Assembly: GCA_019636845.1 (NCBI GenBank)
Contig: JAHBWV010000001.1
Location: forward strand, 496,001 to 560,000
Length of the DNA: 64,000 bases
Origin: Phycisphaeraceae bacterium
Lineage (GTDB): Bacteria; Planctomycetota; Phycisphaerae; Phycisphaerales; UBA1924
Direction: 5' to 3'
Shown: positions 35,625-42,991 of the stretch, piece after piece
Layout of the letters: the number at the start of each line of letters is the position of its first letter
Numbering within the stretch: the stretch's first letter is position 1
Program-made: the position numbers and the translations under genes
Notes under the pieces: generated by a model
Databases searched by the model: none
What the model was told of the DNA's origin: nothing
What the model saw: only the letters and a program-made list of their open reading frames with translations

Positions 35625-36866
35625 CTACCTCGCGGCTCCAGAACGCGGAGCCGCGCCATGCCCGACGCCCTCGGCCCGCCTGACCACGGCCTCCAGCGCC
35701 GCACCGGTCTGCTGAGCGTGAGCCAGCGCCTGCGCCAGCCACACCCCGAGCCGCTCGGCGTGCGCCGATGCAGCGTGCAGTCGCTCCTCTGTCGATGCGA
35801 TCAGCGCTCTCGATCGAGATTCCAGCTCGCGGAACGCATCCTCTCCAAGAGGTGGAGGGGCGTCGGACTCGATCTCGCAGGCCGGTCGTGCTTCAGCCCG
35901 GATCTTGTTCGCGGCGTCCTCAACGCGCTCTTTCTCCGCCTCGGCCTTTGCGAGCAGCTCAGTCAGAGAGCATCGCGCACGCTCTGCGTTATCGATCCCG
36001 AGTCCGAGCTCGCGCACAAGCGTGCGGATCGGCTCGAGAGTCTCCGGCCGTGAGAGCGACTCGGCCCGCTCAACCAATGCCCGGAGCGTCGCGCTCGCTT
36101 CCTGCGACGCCTCGATCCCGGCACGCGCGGAGCCCTCAACCTCCGTGACGCCACTCGTCGTCGCGTCATCGATTCTTGCAACGCCCGCACCAACAGCACG
36201 CTCGATCGCGTCCGTCGCGCCAGTGGCCTGCTCGAGCAGCGCGCGGCGTATCGCAGCGGCACGCTCGTCGAGTTTCGCGTCGAAGCGCGACACGATCCCT
36301 TCCGCGGCAGTAGCCGCGGCCCGGTGGGCCGCTTCCGTCGCGCCCGCCGCGGCCCTCGCTCCGCCGTCGCGGATCAGGGCCTCGATCACTGCGATGCCTT
36401 CGTCGGATCCTGCCCGTAGGCGTGCGGTCTCGCGCTGCGACGCCGCTTCGACTCGTTCGATCGCGGCACGCTCGGCCTCGGCCAGTCGTGCCGCCGCCTC
36501 CCCGACATCCGCAGCGGCCAGCCGCTCCACACGCGCGGTCGCTTCCAGCGCGGCGTGAACCTGCTCCGACGCCCGCGTGAGCTGCGATTCTCCGCGCGCC
36601 AACCGCTGATCGATCAGGGCGACGCTCCGCCCGAGCGACTCGGTCCTTGAACGCAGCTCTTCGAGCGTTCGCCCCGCAATGGCCTGCGCGACCCGCAGCT
36701 CCTCGGCCGCCGCACCCATCGCGCTGGTCTGCGTTGCCGCGGCCCTCACCAGCGAGCCGAGCTCCTCGATCATCGCCGCGTAGCGCTCGGTGTTGAGCAC
36801 GCGCGGGGTGATCAGGATCTCTTCAACCGCCGAGGCCGCTTCTGCCCGTGTCAGTTTCTCTGCCAT
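35625..36866 (-). CDS. Alanine-rich coiled-coil protein of unknown function
   Basis: 413 residues, no signal peptide or membrane segment. It begins MAEKLTRAEAASAVEEILITPRVLNTERYAAMIEEL; GGAGG lies six bases before the ATG. From residue 45 almost to the end it is Ala/Glu/Arg-rich with heptad-like spacing, including several stretches that read like the helical bundle of a chemoreceptor signalling or chromosome-partition protein. I see no conserved receptor hairpin tip, so I leave function open. It is divergent from the pseudouridine synthase gene, with 89 bases between starts. Confidence 0.7.
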   Translation of the reverse strand: MAEKLTRAEAASAVEEILITPRVLNTERYAAMIEELGSLVRAAATQTSAMGAAAEELRVAQAIAGRTLEELRSRTESLGRSVALIDQRLARGESQLTRASEQVHAALEATARVERLAAADVGEAAARLAEAERAAIERVEAASQRETARLRAGSDEGIAVIEALIRDGGARAAAGATEAAHRAAATAAEGIVSRFDAKLDERAAAIRRALLEQATGATDAIERAVGAGVARIDDATTSGVTEVEGSARAGIEASQEASATLRALVERAESLSRPETLEPIRTLVRELGLGIDNAERARCSLTELLAKAEAEKERVEDAANKIRAEARPACEIESDAPPPLGEDAFRELESRSRALIASTEERLHAASAHAERLGVWLAQALAHAQQTGAALEAVVRRAEGVGHGAAPRSGAAR

Positions 36867-36955
36867 GGCCGTCCTCCGTGACGTACCCGCGTCATCTGCC
36901 CCCGAACCTCGTACACAATACACCGGATTCCCCGCTGCGTGCGCTACACTCCGGC

Positions 36956-38047
36956 GTGCAACACCCGCTCCGATCCACAAAGTCGCCCCATGCTCGCCCC
37001 GAGGACGAGTACCGCGACGCGTCGCGGGGTGAGCGCCTCCAGCGTGTGCTCGCGGAGGCAGGGGTCGCCTCCCGCCGCGCCTGCGAGCAACTCATCAAAG
37101 ACGGCAAGGTCCGGGTCAACGGACGCGTGCTGACCGATCTGCCGATATGGGTGGATCCCGCCGAGGATCGCATCATCGTCGATGGCAAGCCCCTGAAGCC
37201 CGCCTCTCCGCCCGTCTACATCATGCTCAACAAGCCCCCGCGCACGCTCTGTGCCGCTTCCGATGAGCCGGGCGCGGACCGCGCGACCGTCCTTGATCTC
37301 GTCCGGCACCACTCGGGCGCACGCCTCTTTCCCGTCGGACGGCTCGATTACGACGCCATGGGGCTCCTCCTGCTGACCAATGACGGAGACCTCGCCCACC
37401 GGCTCACCCACCCAAAGTTCGGAGGCCGGCGTGTGTACGAAGTCGCGGTCGCCGGCGTCGTGCCGCCCCGCACCCTGGCGGAACTCAACCGACGCCTCCG
37501 CTCGCGCAGGCCCTCGGCAGACTCCGACGAGCCGGTCTCCATCATCGGGTTCGACGACGGCAAGACCGTCCTGCGCATCAATCTGCTCGAATCCCGCGGC
37601 ACGCTCGTGCAGGACCTGCTCGCCAAGACCGGCCACCACGTCAAGCGCCTGGAACGCATCGCATTCGGACCGCTGCTCCTCAAGGGGATCGCCCGAGGGG
37701 AGTGGAGAGAACTCGAACGCCGAGAGGTCATCGCCCTCAAGCGGGATGTCAGCGAGGCCGCACCTCTCCCCGATCGTCCCAGATCGGCATCAAAGGCGGG
37801 CAAACGCAAGCCCCGACGCGCCTCGCGCGCCGCCAGCAGCCCCGCATCTCGTAGCGCGAAGCCCGATTCTGCCAAGCGAGCCCCAAGGCCGACCGGAAAG
37901 CCCAGGGGGGCGTCGCCGGGTGCCTCAGGACGCTCGGAATCCCCCACAAAGGGACCCAGGCCCTCTTCAAGCCCGCGGACCCGGAACGCTGGTTTCCAGC
38001 CCAAGAATCGAACTGGCGCGAACCGGCGACGCCCCGAGAGGGAATAA
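36956..38047 (+). CDS. RsuA/RluB-family pseudouridine synthase
   Basis: About 363 residues from the GTG; the exact start is uncertain, since no ATG fits. An S4 RNA-binding domain (from residue 25, ERLQRVLAEAGVASRRACEQ) precedes the catalytic domain with GRLDYDAMGLLLLTNDGD, whose Asp131 is the catalytic residue. The enzyme converts a uridine of ribosomal RNA to pseudouridine; the RluB type acting on 23S rRNA is most likely. The last 90 residues are a Lys/Arg/Ser/Pro-rich tail of low complexity, not part of the enzyme and probably an RNA-contacting extension. Confidence 0.9.
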   Translation: MQHPLRSTKSPHARPEDEYRDASRGERLQRVLAEAGVASRRACEQLIKDGKVRVNGRVLTDLPIWVDPAEDRIIVDGKPLKPASPPVYIMLNKPPRTLCAASDEPGADRATVLDLVRHHSGARLFPVGRLDYDAMGLLLLTNDGDLAHRLTHPKFGGRRVYEVAVAGVVPPRTLAELNRRLRSRRPSADSDEPVSIIGFDDGKTVLRINLLESRGTLVQDLLAKTGHHVKRLERIAFGPLLLKGIARGEWRELERREVIALKRDVSEAAPLPDRPRSASKAGKRKPRRASRAASSPASRSAKPDSAKRAPRPTGKPRGASPGASGRSESPTKGPRPSSSPRTRNAGFQPKNRTGANRRRPERE

Positions 38048-38057
38048 CATCCTGCCC

Positions 38058-38306
38058 ATGCTGCACGGCTCGCAACCAAGACGATCCCACCATTTGCTCA
38101 CGCTGTTCGCGTGTGCGGCTCTTTTCGCCGTCTCGGCCACCTCGAGCGGCTGCTACAAAAGGGTCGTCAAGGCAGAAGGCATCGGCGCAGAAGGCGTCGC
38201 CGTCCAGCCCTCGAACCGCTCGAACAGTCTCGTTGATCGGGCTGTGTTCGGTTCAGAAACGAAATCAAACCCGCGTCGTCCGTCGGGGTACACGCCACGC
38301 GATTGA
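38058..38306 (+). CDS. Small putative lipoprotein
   Basis: 82 residues. The N-terminus is basic (HGSQPRRSHH), then hydrophobic (LLTLFACAALFAVSATSSG), then Cys at about residue 34. This is a plausible lipobox SSGC, so the mature protein would be about 48 residues on a lipid anchor. No family recognised. It starts 10 bases after the pseudouridine synthase stop, in another frame. The ribosome site is weak, so co-transcription and coupling to the preceding gene are likely. Confidence 0.55.
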   Translation: MLHGSQPRRSHHLLTLFACAALFAVSATSSGCYKRVVKAEGIGAEGVAVQPSNRSNSLVDRAVFGSETKSNPRRPSGYTPRD

Positions 38307-38384
38307 GAGCCGCGGCTTCCCACCCCCCAGCCGGCCACAACGGCCTGAGGGTCTTCGTCCCTTCACTCCGCTTCAGAGGGCCTG

Positions 38385-38801
38385 ATGCACGCCGAACGTC
38401 ACACCGAATTCTCGATCTACCTCGATCAGCGTCCAGGTGAACTTGCGGGTGTCTTAGGTGCGCTCGGGGAACACGGGGTCCAGCTCGCGGCGGTCAATGT
38501 GGCCGAGCACAACAGCCGGGCCGTTGTCCGCCTTCTCGGACGCGATACAGAGACGCTGAGGCACGCCTGCGAATCGCTTGTTGACTCCGGCGTCAGCCCG
38601 ATCGTTGAGACCGAGGTCGTCGTGGTGGATATGTCCGATCGCCCAAACGCCCTCCGCGAGATCGCGGTCGCTCTGGCCGCCGCCCGAGTCAACATCCGAT
38701 ATGCCTACCTCGCCCAACGCGGCCCAGGGCTTGGCCCTCGCTGCATCCTGAAGGTCTCCGACATCGAACCCGCGATGGCAACGATCGAGCCCCTCCCTTA
38801 A
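38385..38801 (+). CDS. Protein with two ACT domains
   Basis: 138 residues made of two ACT-type beta-alpha-beta folds: residues 7-70 (EFSIYLDQRPGELAGVLGALGEHGVQLAAVNVAE) and 75-138 (VVDMSDRPNALREIAVALAAARVNIRYAYL). Stand-alone ACT pairs usually bind an amino acid and regulate a partner enzyme. No catalytic domain is present. It lies 51 bases before nuoB and in the same direction; a functional link to respiration is not evident. Confidence 0.85.
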   Translation: MHAERHTEFSIYLDQRPGELAGVLGALGEHGVQLAAVNVAEHNSRAVVRLLGRDTETLRHACESLVDSGVSPIVETEVVVVDMSDRPNALREIAVALAAARVNIRYAYLAQRGPGLGPRCILKVSDIEPAMATIEPLP

Positions 38802-38852
38802 CCACTGCCCATTGCCCATCGCCCCTAGACTTCACCCTCTGGAGTTTCCCAC

Positions 38853-39419
38853 ATGGGCATCGAAGCAGCACTTCCCACCGACGCCATCCTGACCACGCAG
38901 CTCAAGCGCGTGATCAACTGGGCCCGCCGCTCCTCGATCTGGCCCATGCCCTTCGCCACCGCCTGCTGCGGCATCGAGCTCATGGCGACGGCCTGCTCGC
39001 GATACGACCTGGCCCGCTTCGGCGCAGAGGTCATGCGCTTCAGCCCCCGCCAGTCCGACCTGCTGATCGTCGCCGGCCGCATCAGCGTCAAGATGATGCC
39101 CGTCCTCCAGCGCATCTACGAGCAGATGACCGAGCCCAAGTGGGTCATCTCCATGGGCGCGTGCGCTTCCACCGGCGGCGTCTTCGATACCTACGCCGTT
39201 GTCCAGGGGTGCGACCAGTACATTCCCGTTGACGTCTACGTCCCTGGTTGCCCGCCGCGCCCCGAGATGCTTATCGAGGGCATCATGGCCATCCAGCGCC
39301 ATATTGACAACGAGGGCATCCCTCCCAAGGGCCCGAACGGCAAGCGCATTCCGTTGAACATCGCGGTGCAACCGACCCACGTCGTGCGTCCGCAGCCTCT
39401 GCCGATCGGATTGCGTTGA
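38853..39419 (+). CDS. nuoB: NADH-quinone oxidoreductase subunit B (carries cluster N2)
   Basis: 188 residues, full length. The four Cys ligands of the terminal [4Fe-4S] cluster N2 are present: the Cys38-Cys39 pair in TACCGIE, Cys104 in MGACAS, and Cys133 in VPGCPPRPE. NuoB passes electrons to quinone together with NuoD, whose gene lies 35 kb away on the other strand. No other complex I gene is adjacent, so the peripheral-arm genes are dispersed in this genome. Confidence 0.97.
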   Translation: MGIEAALPTDAILTTQLKRVINWARRSSIWPMPFATACCGIELMATACSRYDLARFGAEVMRFSPRQSDLLIVAGRISVKMMPVLQRIYEQMTEPKWVISMGACASTGGVFDTYAVVQGCDQYIPVDVYVPGCPPRPEMLIEGIMAIQRHIDNEGIPPKGPNGKRIPLNIAVQPTHVVRPQPLPIGLR

Positions 39420-39422
39420 TTC

Positions 39423-39860
39423 CTAGTGATGCGTCAGCGCCTCATAGAGTCGCCATCCCCATAGCAAGGCCATGAGAGCGAGTAGTCCAGCCGCCGCTGT
39501 CCTGCCGACAGCGCGTGTTGCTCCGCGCAAACGGTTGTCGCCGCGATGCCACGCTTCAGGCACTAATCCAGAGAGCGCTATGAACATGAGCGCCACGAGT
39601 ATCGGGCCGCCAAGCGGGTGCATATGCCACGACTCAGCGAATCGACCGCGCGTCAACAGTGTCATGCTGCGCGTGACACCGCAGCCGGGGCAAGGCAGAT
39701 CCATCGTTGCGCGCATGATGCACACGTTTATTCCGAGGCCGTCGGCAGGACTGATCGCCGCGACAACGAGCAATGCCGCTGCAAATAATCGCATCGAGCG
39801 TGTTATCGTTTGACGCCGCGGCACAGCGTCGAATGTGCTGTTCGTCTCTTCCACCGGCAT
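39423..39860 (-). CDS. DUF2752 membrane protein
   Basis: 145 residues. The family signature CPGCGVTRSMTLL is present at the end of a first membrane segment (RLFAAALLVVAAISPADGLGIN). The C-terminal half holds two more segments (GGPILVALMFIALSGLVP and AAAGLLALMALLWGWRLYEAL). DUF2752 proteins are small membrane proteins of unknown function, often near zinc-ribbon/TM2-like membrane proteins as here. The ATG overlaps the stop of the upstream zinc-ribbon gene (TGATG), so the two are translationally coupled. Confidence 0.88.
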   Translation of the reverse strand: MPVEETNSTFDAVPRRQTITRSMRLFAAALLVVAAISPADGLGINVCIMRATMDLPCPGCGVTRSMTLLTRGRFAESWHMHPLGGPILVALMFIALSGLVPEAWHRGDNRLRGATRAVGRTAAAGLLALMALLWGWRLYEALTHH

Positions 39861-40627
39861 CACGACACTCTGTACGCGCGCTCTGTGTCGGGTACGCCTT
39901 CCAGAAGGGTGCTTGGCTTGCCGAGGCCCAGTTCCTCGAGTCCTTCCAGCGGAATGATGCCGACCTGCGCAAGGACGACGAGGAGAGCCATGAGGAGCGT
40001 GATCCCGAACCAGGTTTTCAACAGACTGTTGTCGCACACTGCGATGAGCCAGTACAGCATGTACACCCAGCAAAGTCCGCCGATGACGGCTTTGACGATG
40101 CTCTGCATCCCCATGGCAACCAGAGTCCACACCCACACCACGAAGCCACCGAGATTGGCGATGATGATAAATGTGAGAGCGCACGCGGAGTTCGATGTGC
40201 CAGCGATGAGCAGACCGATGCACACGACAGCGTAGAGGTAGGCCCACATCGTCGGATCGATGCCGGCCCGCTTCACGCGCGGCTCCTTCTCCTTCGGGGC
40301 CATGACCACCCTCGTCCCCATCGCCTTCCCCGTCTCGCTGTTGTGCCCGCACGTCGTGCAGATCACACCCTCTTTCGGCATCGGCGCGGAGCACGCTGTG
40401 CATCGCTTTCCCTCCACCGCCAGACTTCCAGCCAGCCACGCGGGCGTTGCCGCAGCGGGCGTCGACTTGTCGGCCTTCGCCGCCCCGCCCGCCTGCTTGG
40501 CCTCCGCTGCGGCTTTCGCAAAGCATGGCTCACACCAGTACCGCCCCTTGGCATCCTTGTGACGCTTGGCCTGAGAGACATCGACCCCGCACTTGCAGCA
40601 CACTTTGTTGACGCTTTCGCCCGGCAT
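39860..40627 (-). CDS. Zinc-ribbon membrane protein
   Basis: 255 residues. Two zinc ribbons at the N-terminus: Cys10/Cys13 with Cys32/Cys35 (CCKCG … WCEPC) and a second CxxC…CxxC pair (RCTACSAPMPKEGVICTTCG). Between and after them is an Ala/Lys linker. From about residue 125 there are four hydrophobic segments ('MWAYLYAVVCIGLLIAG', 'TFIIIANLGGFVVWVWTLVAM', 'VIGGLCWVYMLYWLIAVC', 'GITLLMALLVVLAQVGII'). The ATG was chosen because GAGGA lies five bases upstream. Function unknown; it forms an operon with the DUF2752 gene. Confidence 0.82.
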   Translation of the reverse strand: MPGESVNKVCCKCGVDVSQAKRHKDAKGRYWCEPCFAKAAAEAKQAGGAAKADKSTPAAATPAWLAGSLAVEGKRCTACSAPMPKEGVICTTCGHNSETGKAMGTRVVMAPKEKEPRVKRAGIDPTMWAYLYAVVCIGLLIAGTSNSACALTFIIIANLGGFVVWVWTLVAMGMQSIVKAVIGGLCWVYMLYWLIAVCDNSLLKTWFGITLLMALLVVLAQVGIIPLEGLEELGLGKPSTLLEGVPDTERAYRVS

Positions 40628-40809
40628 GGTCGTCCTCAGCAATGGCAGAGAGAGGGATGGAATGGGTCCACGAGCGTACCAGATTGTGCCTCGTCAGTCA
40701 TAGGGAATGGTCCTCAGCGTATCCCGATCCCCGACCTGCCTGTATTTGCGGGATCCCCTTTCCGGATAGCATCCCACCCCGTTCACAAAAGCCATCCGAA
40801 GGAGACAAG

Positions 40810-41601
40810 ATGGACCTCGGTCTCACCGGAAAAGTCGCGATCGTCGCCGCCTCATCCAAGGGGCTCGGATTCGCCGTGGCGCGGGCCCTGGCCTCAGAGG
40901 GGTGCCGCGTCTGTGTGAGTTCGCGGTCGGCGGATGCCGCGGAAGCCGCCGCCCGCACCATCGCCGCCGAGACGGGCGCCCACACCCTCGGCTTCGCGTG
41001 TGATGTCACGCGTGCCGCCGATTGCGAACGTCTCGTTACAGAGGTCGCGAGCCAGTGGGGGGGCGCGGACATACTCATCAACAACTCCGGCGGCCCGGCC
41101 CCCGGCCCATTCGATGCCGCCGACGAGAACACATGGCAGCAAGCCATCGACTCCACACTCATGAACGTCGTCCGCATGTCGCGCCTCTGCATCCCGCACA
41201 TGAAAGAGCAGAAGTGGGGGCGGATCATCACGATCACCAGCACATCCGCCGTGCAGCCGATCGATAACCTGATGCTCTCCAACGCGCTGCGCGGTGCGGT
41301 TCACGGGCTCTGCAAGACGCTCGCGACCGAGCTCGCGCCCTTCGGCATCCTCGTCAACTGCGTCATGCCCGGCATGCACGCGACCGATCGACTGGCCCAC
41401 CTCTCCGAGGCCCGCGCCAAGGCCTCCGGCCGCACACCTGACGAGGAATACGCGCTGCTCTCACAGGCGATCCCGCTCGGGCGGCTCGGCGACCCGAGGG
41501 AACTGGCCGCGGCGGTCGCGTTCCTCGCCAGCGAACGCGCATCCTTCATCACCGGCACGAGTCTGGTTGTGGACGGCGGCGCGACACGCGGGCTGACGTG
41601 A
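40810..41601 (+). CDS. Short-chain dehydrogenase/reductase, atypical subgroup
   Basis: 263 residues; AAGGAG five bases upstream supports the start. Overall fold motifs are clear: 'VAIVAASSKGLGFAVARALA', 'DILINNSGG', 'WGRIITITSTSAVQP' and the C-terminal 'FLASERASFITGTSLVVDGGATRG'. Two deviations: the cofactor loop reads AxxxKGLG instead of GxxxGxG, and the catalytic YxxxK appears as SNALRGAVHGLCK, without the tyrosine in its usual place. This matches the 3-oxoacyl-ACP-reductase-like SDR subgroup that departs from the catalytic tetrad. Substrate unknown. It converges on rpmH with a shared terminator. Confidence 0.85.
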   Translation: MDLGLTGKVAIVAASSKGLGFAVARALASEGCRVCVSSRSADAAEAAARTIAAETGAHTLGFACDVTRAADCERLVTEVASQWGGADILINNSGGPAPGPFDAADENTWQQAIDSTLMNVVRMSRLCIPHMKEQKWGRIITITSTSAVQPIDNLMLSNALRGAVHGLCKTLATELAPFGILVNCVMPGMHATDRLAHLSEARAKASGRTPDEEYALLSQAIPLGRLGDPRELAAAVAFLASERASFITGTSLVVDGGATRGLT

Positions 41602-41634
41602 AAAACAAAGACGCCCCGGCAACTGCCGAGGCGT
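41601..41634 (-). terminator. Rho-independent terminator of rpmH, possibly bidirectional
   Basis: ACGCC-c-CGGCA and TGCCG-a-GGCGT form a 10-bp stem with one mismatch and a 2-base loop. On the minus strand it runs into CTTTGTTTTT, 38 bases after the rpmH stop. It overlaps the end of the convergent SDR transcript, which has a weaker T-run on its side. Confidence 0.8.
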
Positions 41635-41671
41635 GAATGAGCTTTTCAGTGGTGTCGCCAGAGGGCGCGAA

Positions 41672-41812
41672 TCACTTATCAGCGACGTTCAGCGAGCGTC
41701 CCGCGGCACGCTTGCGGTTCATCATCTTGCGCCCGTTGGTGGTCTTCATCCGTGCGCGGAAGCCGATCGAACGCTTCCTCTTCAGACGGCTGACACGGTG
41801 TGGATAATGCAT
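41672..41812 (-). CDS. rpmH: 50S ribosomal protein L34
   Basis: 46 residues, the usual size. The conserved L34 core RLKRKRSIGFRARMKTTNGR is followed by KMMNRKRAAGR. The ATG has AGGAG six bases upstream; the open frame runs further but the family starts here. Unlike in many bacteria there is no rnpA directly downstream and no dnaA upstream in this window. The opposite neighbour is rnc. Confidence 0.95.
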   Translation of the reverse strand: MHYPHRVSRLKRKRSIGFRARMKTTNGRKMMNRKRAAGRSLNVADK

Positions 41813-42040
41813 AGCCAGCTCCTGGATCGACATGGGCGACATCGCCCACACCCGCCCGATGGGGGGCAGAGACAATAGCCCCCCAGACACCCGTTTGCTA
41901 CTTTCCATGCCAGATCAAGACGGGCGACCCATCCAGCGTTTTCCCCTGATCTGGACGATAGCTTGCATAGTTATCGGACATTCAACGCTGAAACTCACGC
42001 TCCTTGATCCATGTCCGGTGTACAAAAGGCCGATGCGTGG

Positions 42041-42046
42041 TATGTT
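42041..42046 (+). promoter_or_regulatory. Candidate extended -10 element of rnc
   Basis: TATGTT preceded by TG and one base, an extended -10 arrangement. No good -35 is at the expected distance. It would start transcription just before the three leader hairpins, about 155 bases ahead of the rnc start codon. Confidence 0.35.
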
Positions 42047-42056
42047 CATAGGGTCG

Positions 42057-42171
42057 GGTCGGCTCTGCCGACCGCAGACGCGTCCGCTCCTCTGCCGTCG
42101 TCCGTTCGGTGTTCGCACGGACGGCAAATGAGCGCCCGCGTCCGCTCTTGAGCCGCATAAGGCCGCTCAAG
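42057..42171 (+). promoter_or_regulatory. Hairpin-rich leader of rnc
   Basis: Three consecutive hairpins: GGTCGGC/GCCGACC with a 3-base loop (42057-42073), a 9-bp stem with one G-U and an 11-base loop (42097-42125), and CTTGAGC-c-GC / GC-c-GCTCAAG with an ATAAG loop (42147-42171). The last ends 35 bases before the rnc ATG. In E. coli, RNase III cuts a leader hairpin of its own mRNA to limit expression; this layout suggests the same, by analogy. Confidence 0.45.
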
Positions 42172-42206
42172 CACATCGTCGGTCACCGGACTGACAGGCG
42201 GATGGC

Positions 42207-42935
42207 ATGGACCACTCATCGTTGCGCGCCGCAGAAGCGGCAATCGGGTACACGTTCAAGCGTCTCGAACTCCTCGACCTCGCGCTGACGCACGCCTCGG
42301 TCTCTGAGGACCGGCTCAGCTCGAACGAGCGTCTGGAGTTCCTCGGCGATGCCGTGCTCGGCCTCGTCGTCTGCGAGATGCTCTACGAGCGTTTCCCCAA
42401 TCTCCTCGAAGGAGAGATGACCAAGATCAAGTCCACGATCGTTTCCCGGCGCACCTGCGCACAGATCTCCACCCAACTCGGGCTCGATGCGCTGCTGATG
42501 CTCGGCAAGGGGATGCAGACAACCCGGGGCGATGCGCTTCCGTCATCGCTCGCCGCCGCTGTCTTTGAGTCCGTCATCGCGGCGGTCTATCTCGACGGCG
42601 GTTGCGATGTGACCCGTGCGTTCCTGCGTCCGCTCTTGATCGGGCTCGTGGATCGTGCCGCGGAGAGCGGGCACCAGCACAACTACAAGTCCGTCCTCCA
42701 GCAGCACGCCCAGCAGGAGTTCAACGAGACGCCGACCTACAAGGTGCTGGACGAAAAGGGCCCCGACCACGCCAAGTGCTTCAAGGTCTGTGTCGAGATC
42801 GCGGGGCGCCGATTCGAGCCGTGCTGGGGCCAGTCCAAGAAGCAGGCCGAGCAGGAGGCCGCGCTGATCGCGCTGCATGAACTCGGCATCGTCGCGCACG
42901 CCGGTGACGGCGAGGTGCGTGTGGTGAAGTCCTAA
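42207..42935 (+). CDS. rnc: Ribonuclease III
   Basis: 242 residues: RNase III domain (about 1-155) and a double-stranded RNA-binding domain (about 163-232, 'NYKSVLQQHAQQEFNETPTYKVLDEKGPDHAKCF'). The signature NERLEFLGDAV is at 40-50 and includes the acidic metal ligands Glu41, Glu44 and Asp48. In the second acidic cluster Glu121 is present, but the position three residues earlier, which is Asp114 in E. coli, reads Ala118 in 'LAAAVFESV'. It processes rRNA precursors and structured mRNAs. The gene is preceded by a structured leader. Confidence 0.96.
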   Translation: MDHSSLRAAEAAIGYTFKRLELLDLALTHASVSEDRLSSNERLEFLGDAVLGLVVCEMLYERFPNLLEGEMTKIKSTIVSRRTCAQISTQLGLDALLMLGKGMQTTRGDALPSSLAAAVFESVIAAVYLDGGCDVTRAFLRPLLIGLVDRAAESGHQHNYKSVLQQHAQQEFNETPTYKVLDEKGPDHAKCFKVCVEIAGRRFEPCWGQSKKQAEQEAALIALHELGIVAHAGDGEVRVVKS

Positions 42936-42991
42936 TCACGAAGGCATGAGGCGCGATTGGTTCTCGTATCGATCCCCTTGCCTCTCTGCCC

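Larger units (their letters stand above)
41813..42206. other. Spacer between divergent rpmH and rnc
   Basis: No gene seen. The right half (from about 42041) holds a candidate rnc promoter and three hairpins of the rnc leader. The left half must contain the rpmH promoter, but I cannot point to a convincing -35/-10 pair there. Confidence 0.5.

Noticed and set aside
41799..42206. A replication origin between rpmH and rnc
   Set aside because: Only one DnaA box was found and no AT-rich unwinding region; the hairpins fit an mRNA leader better.
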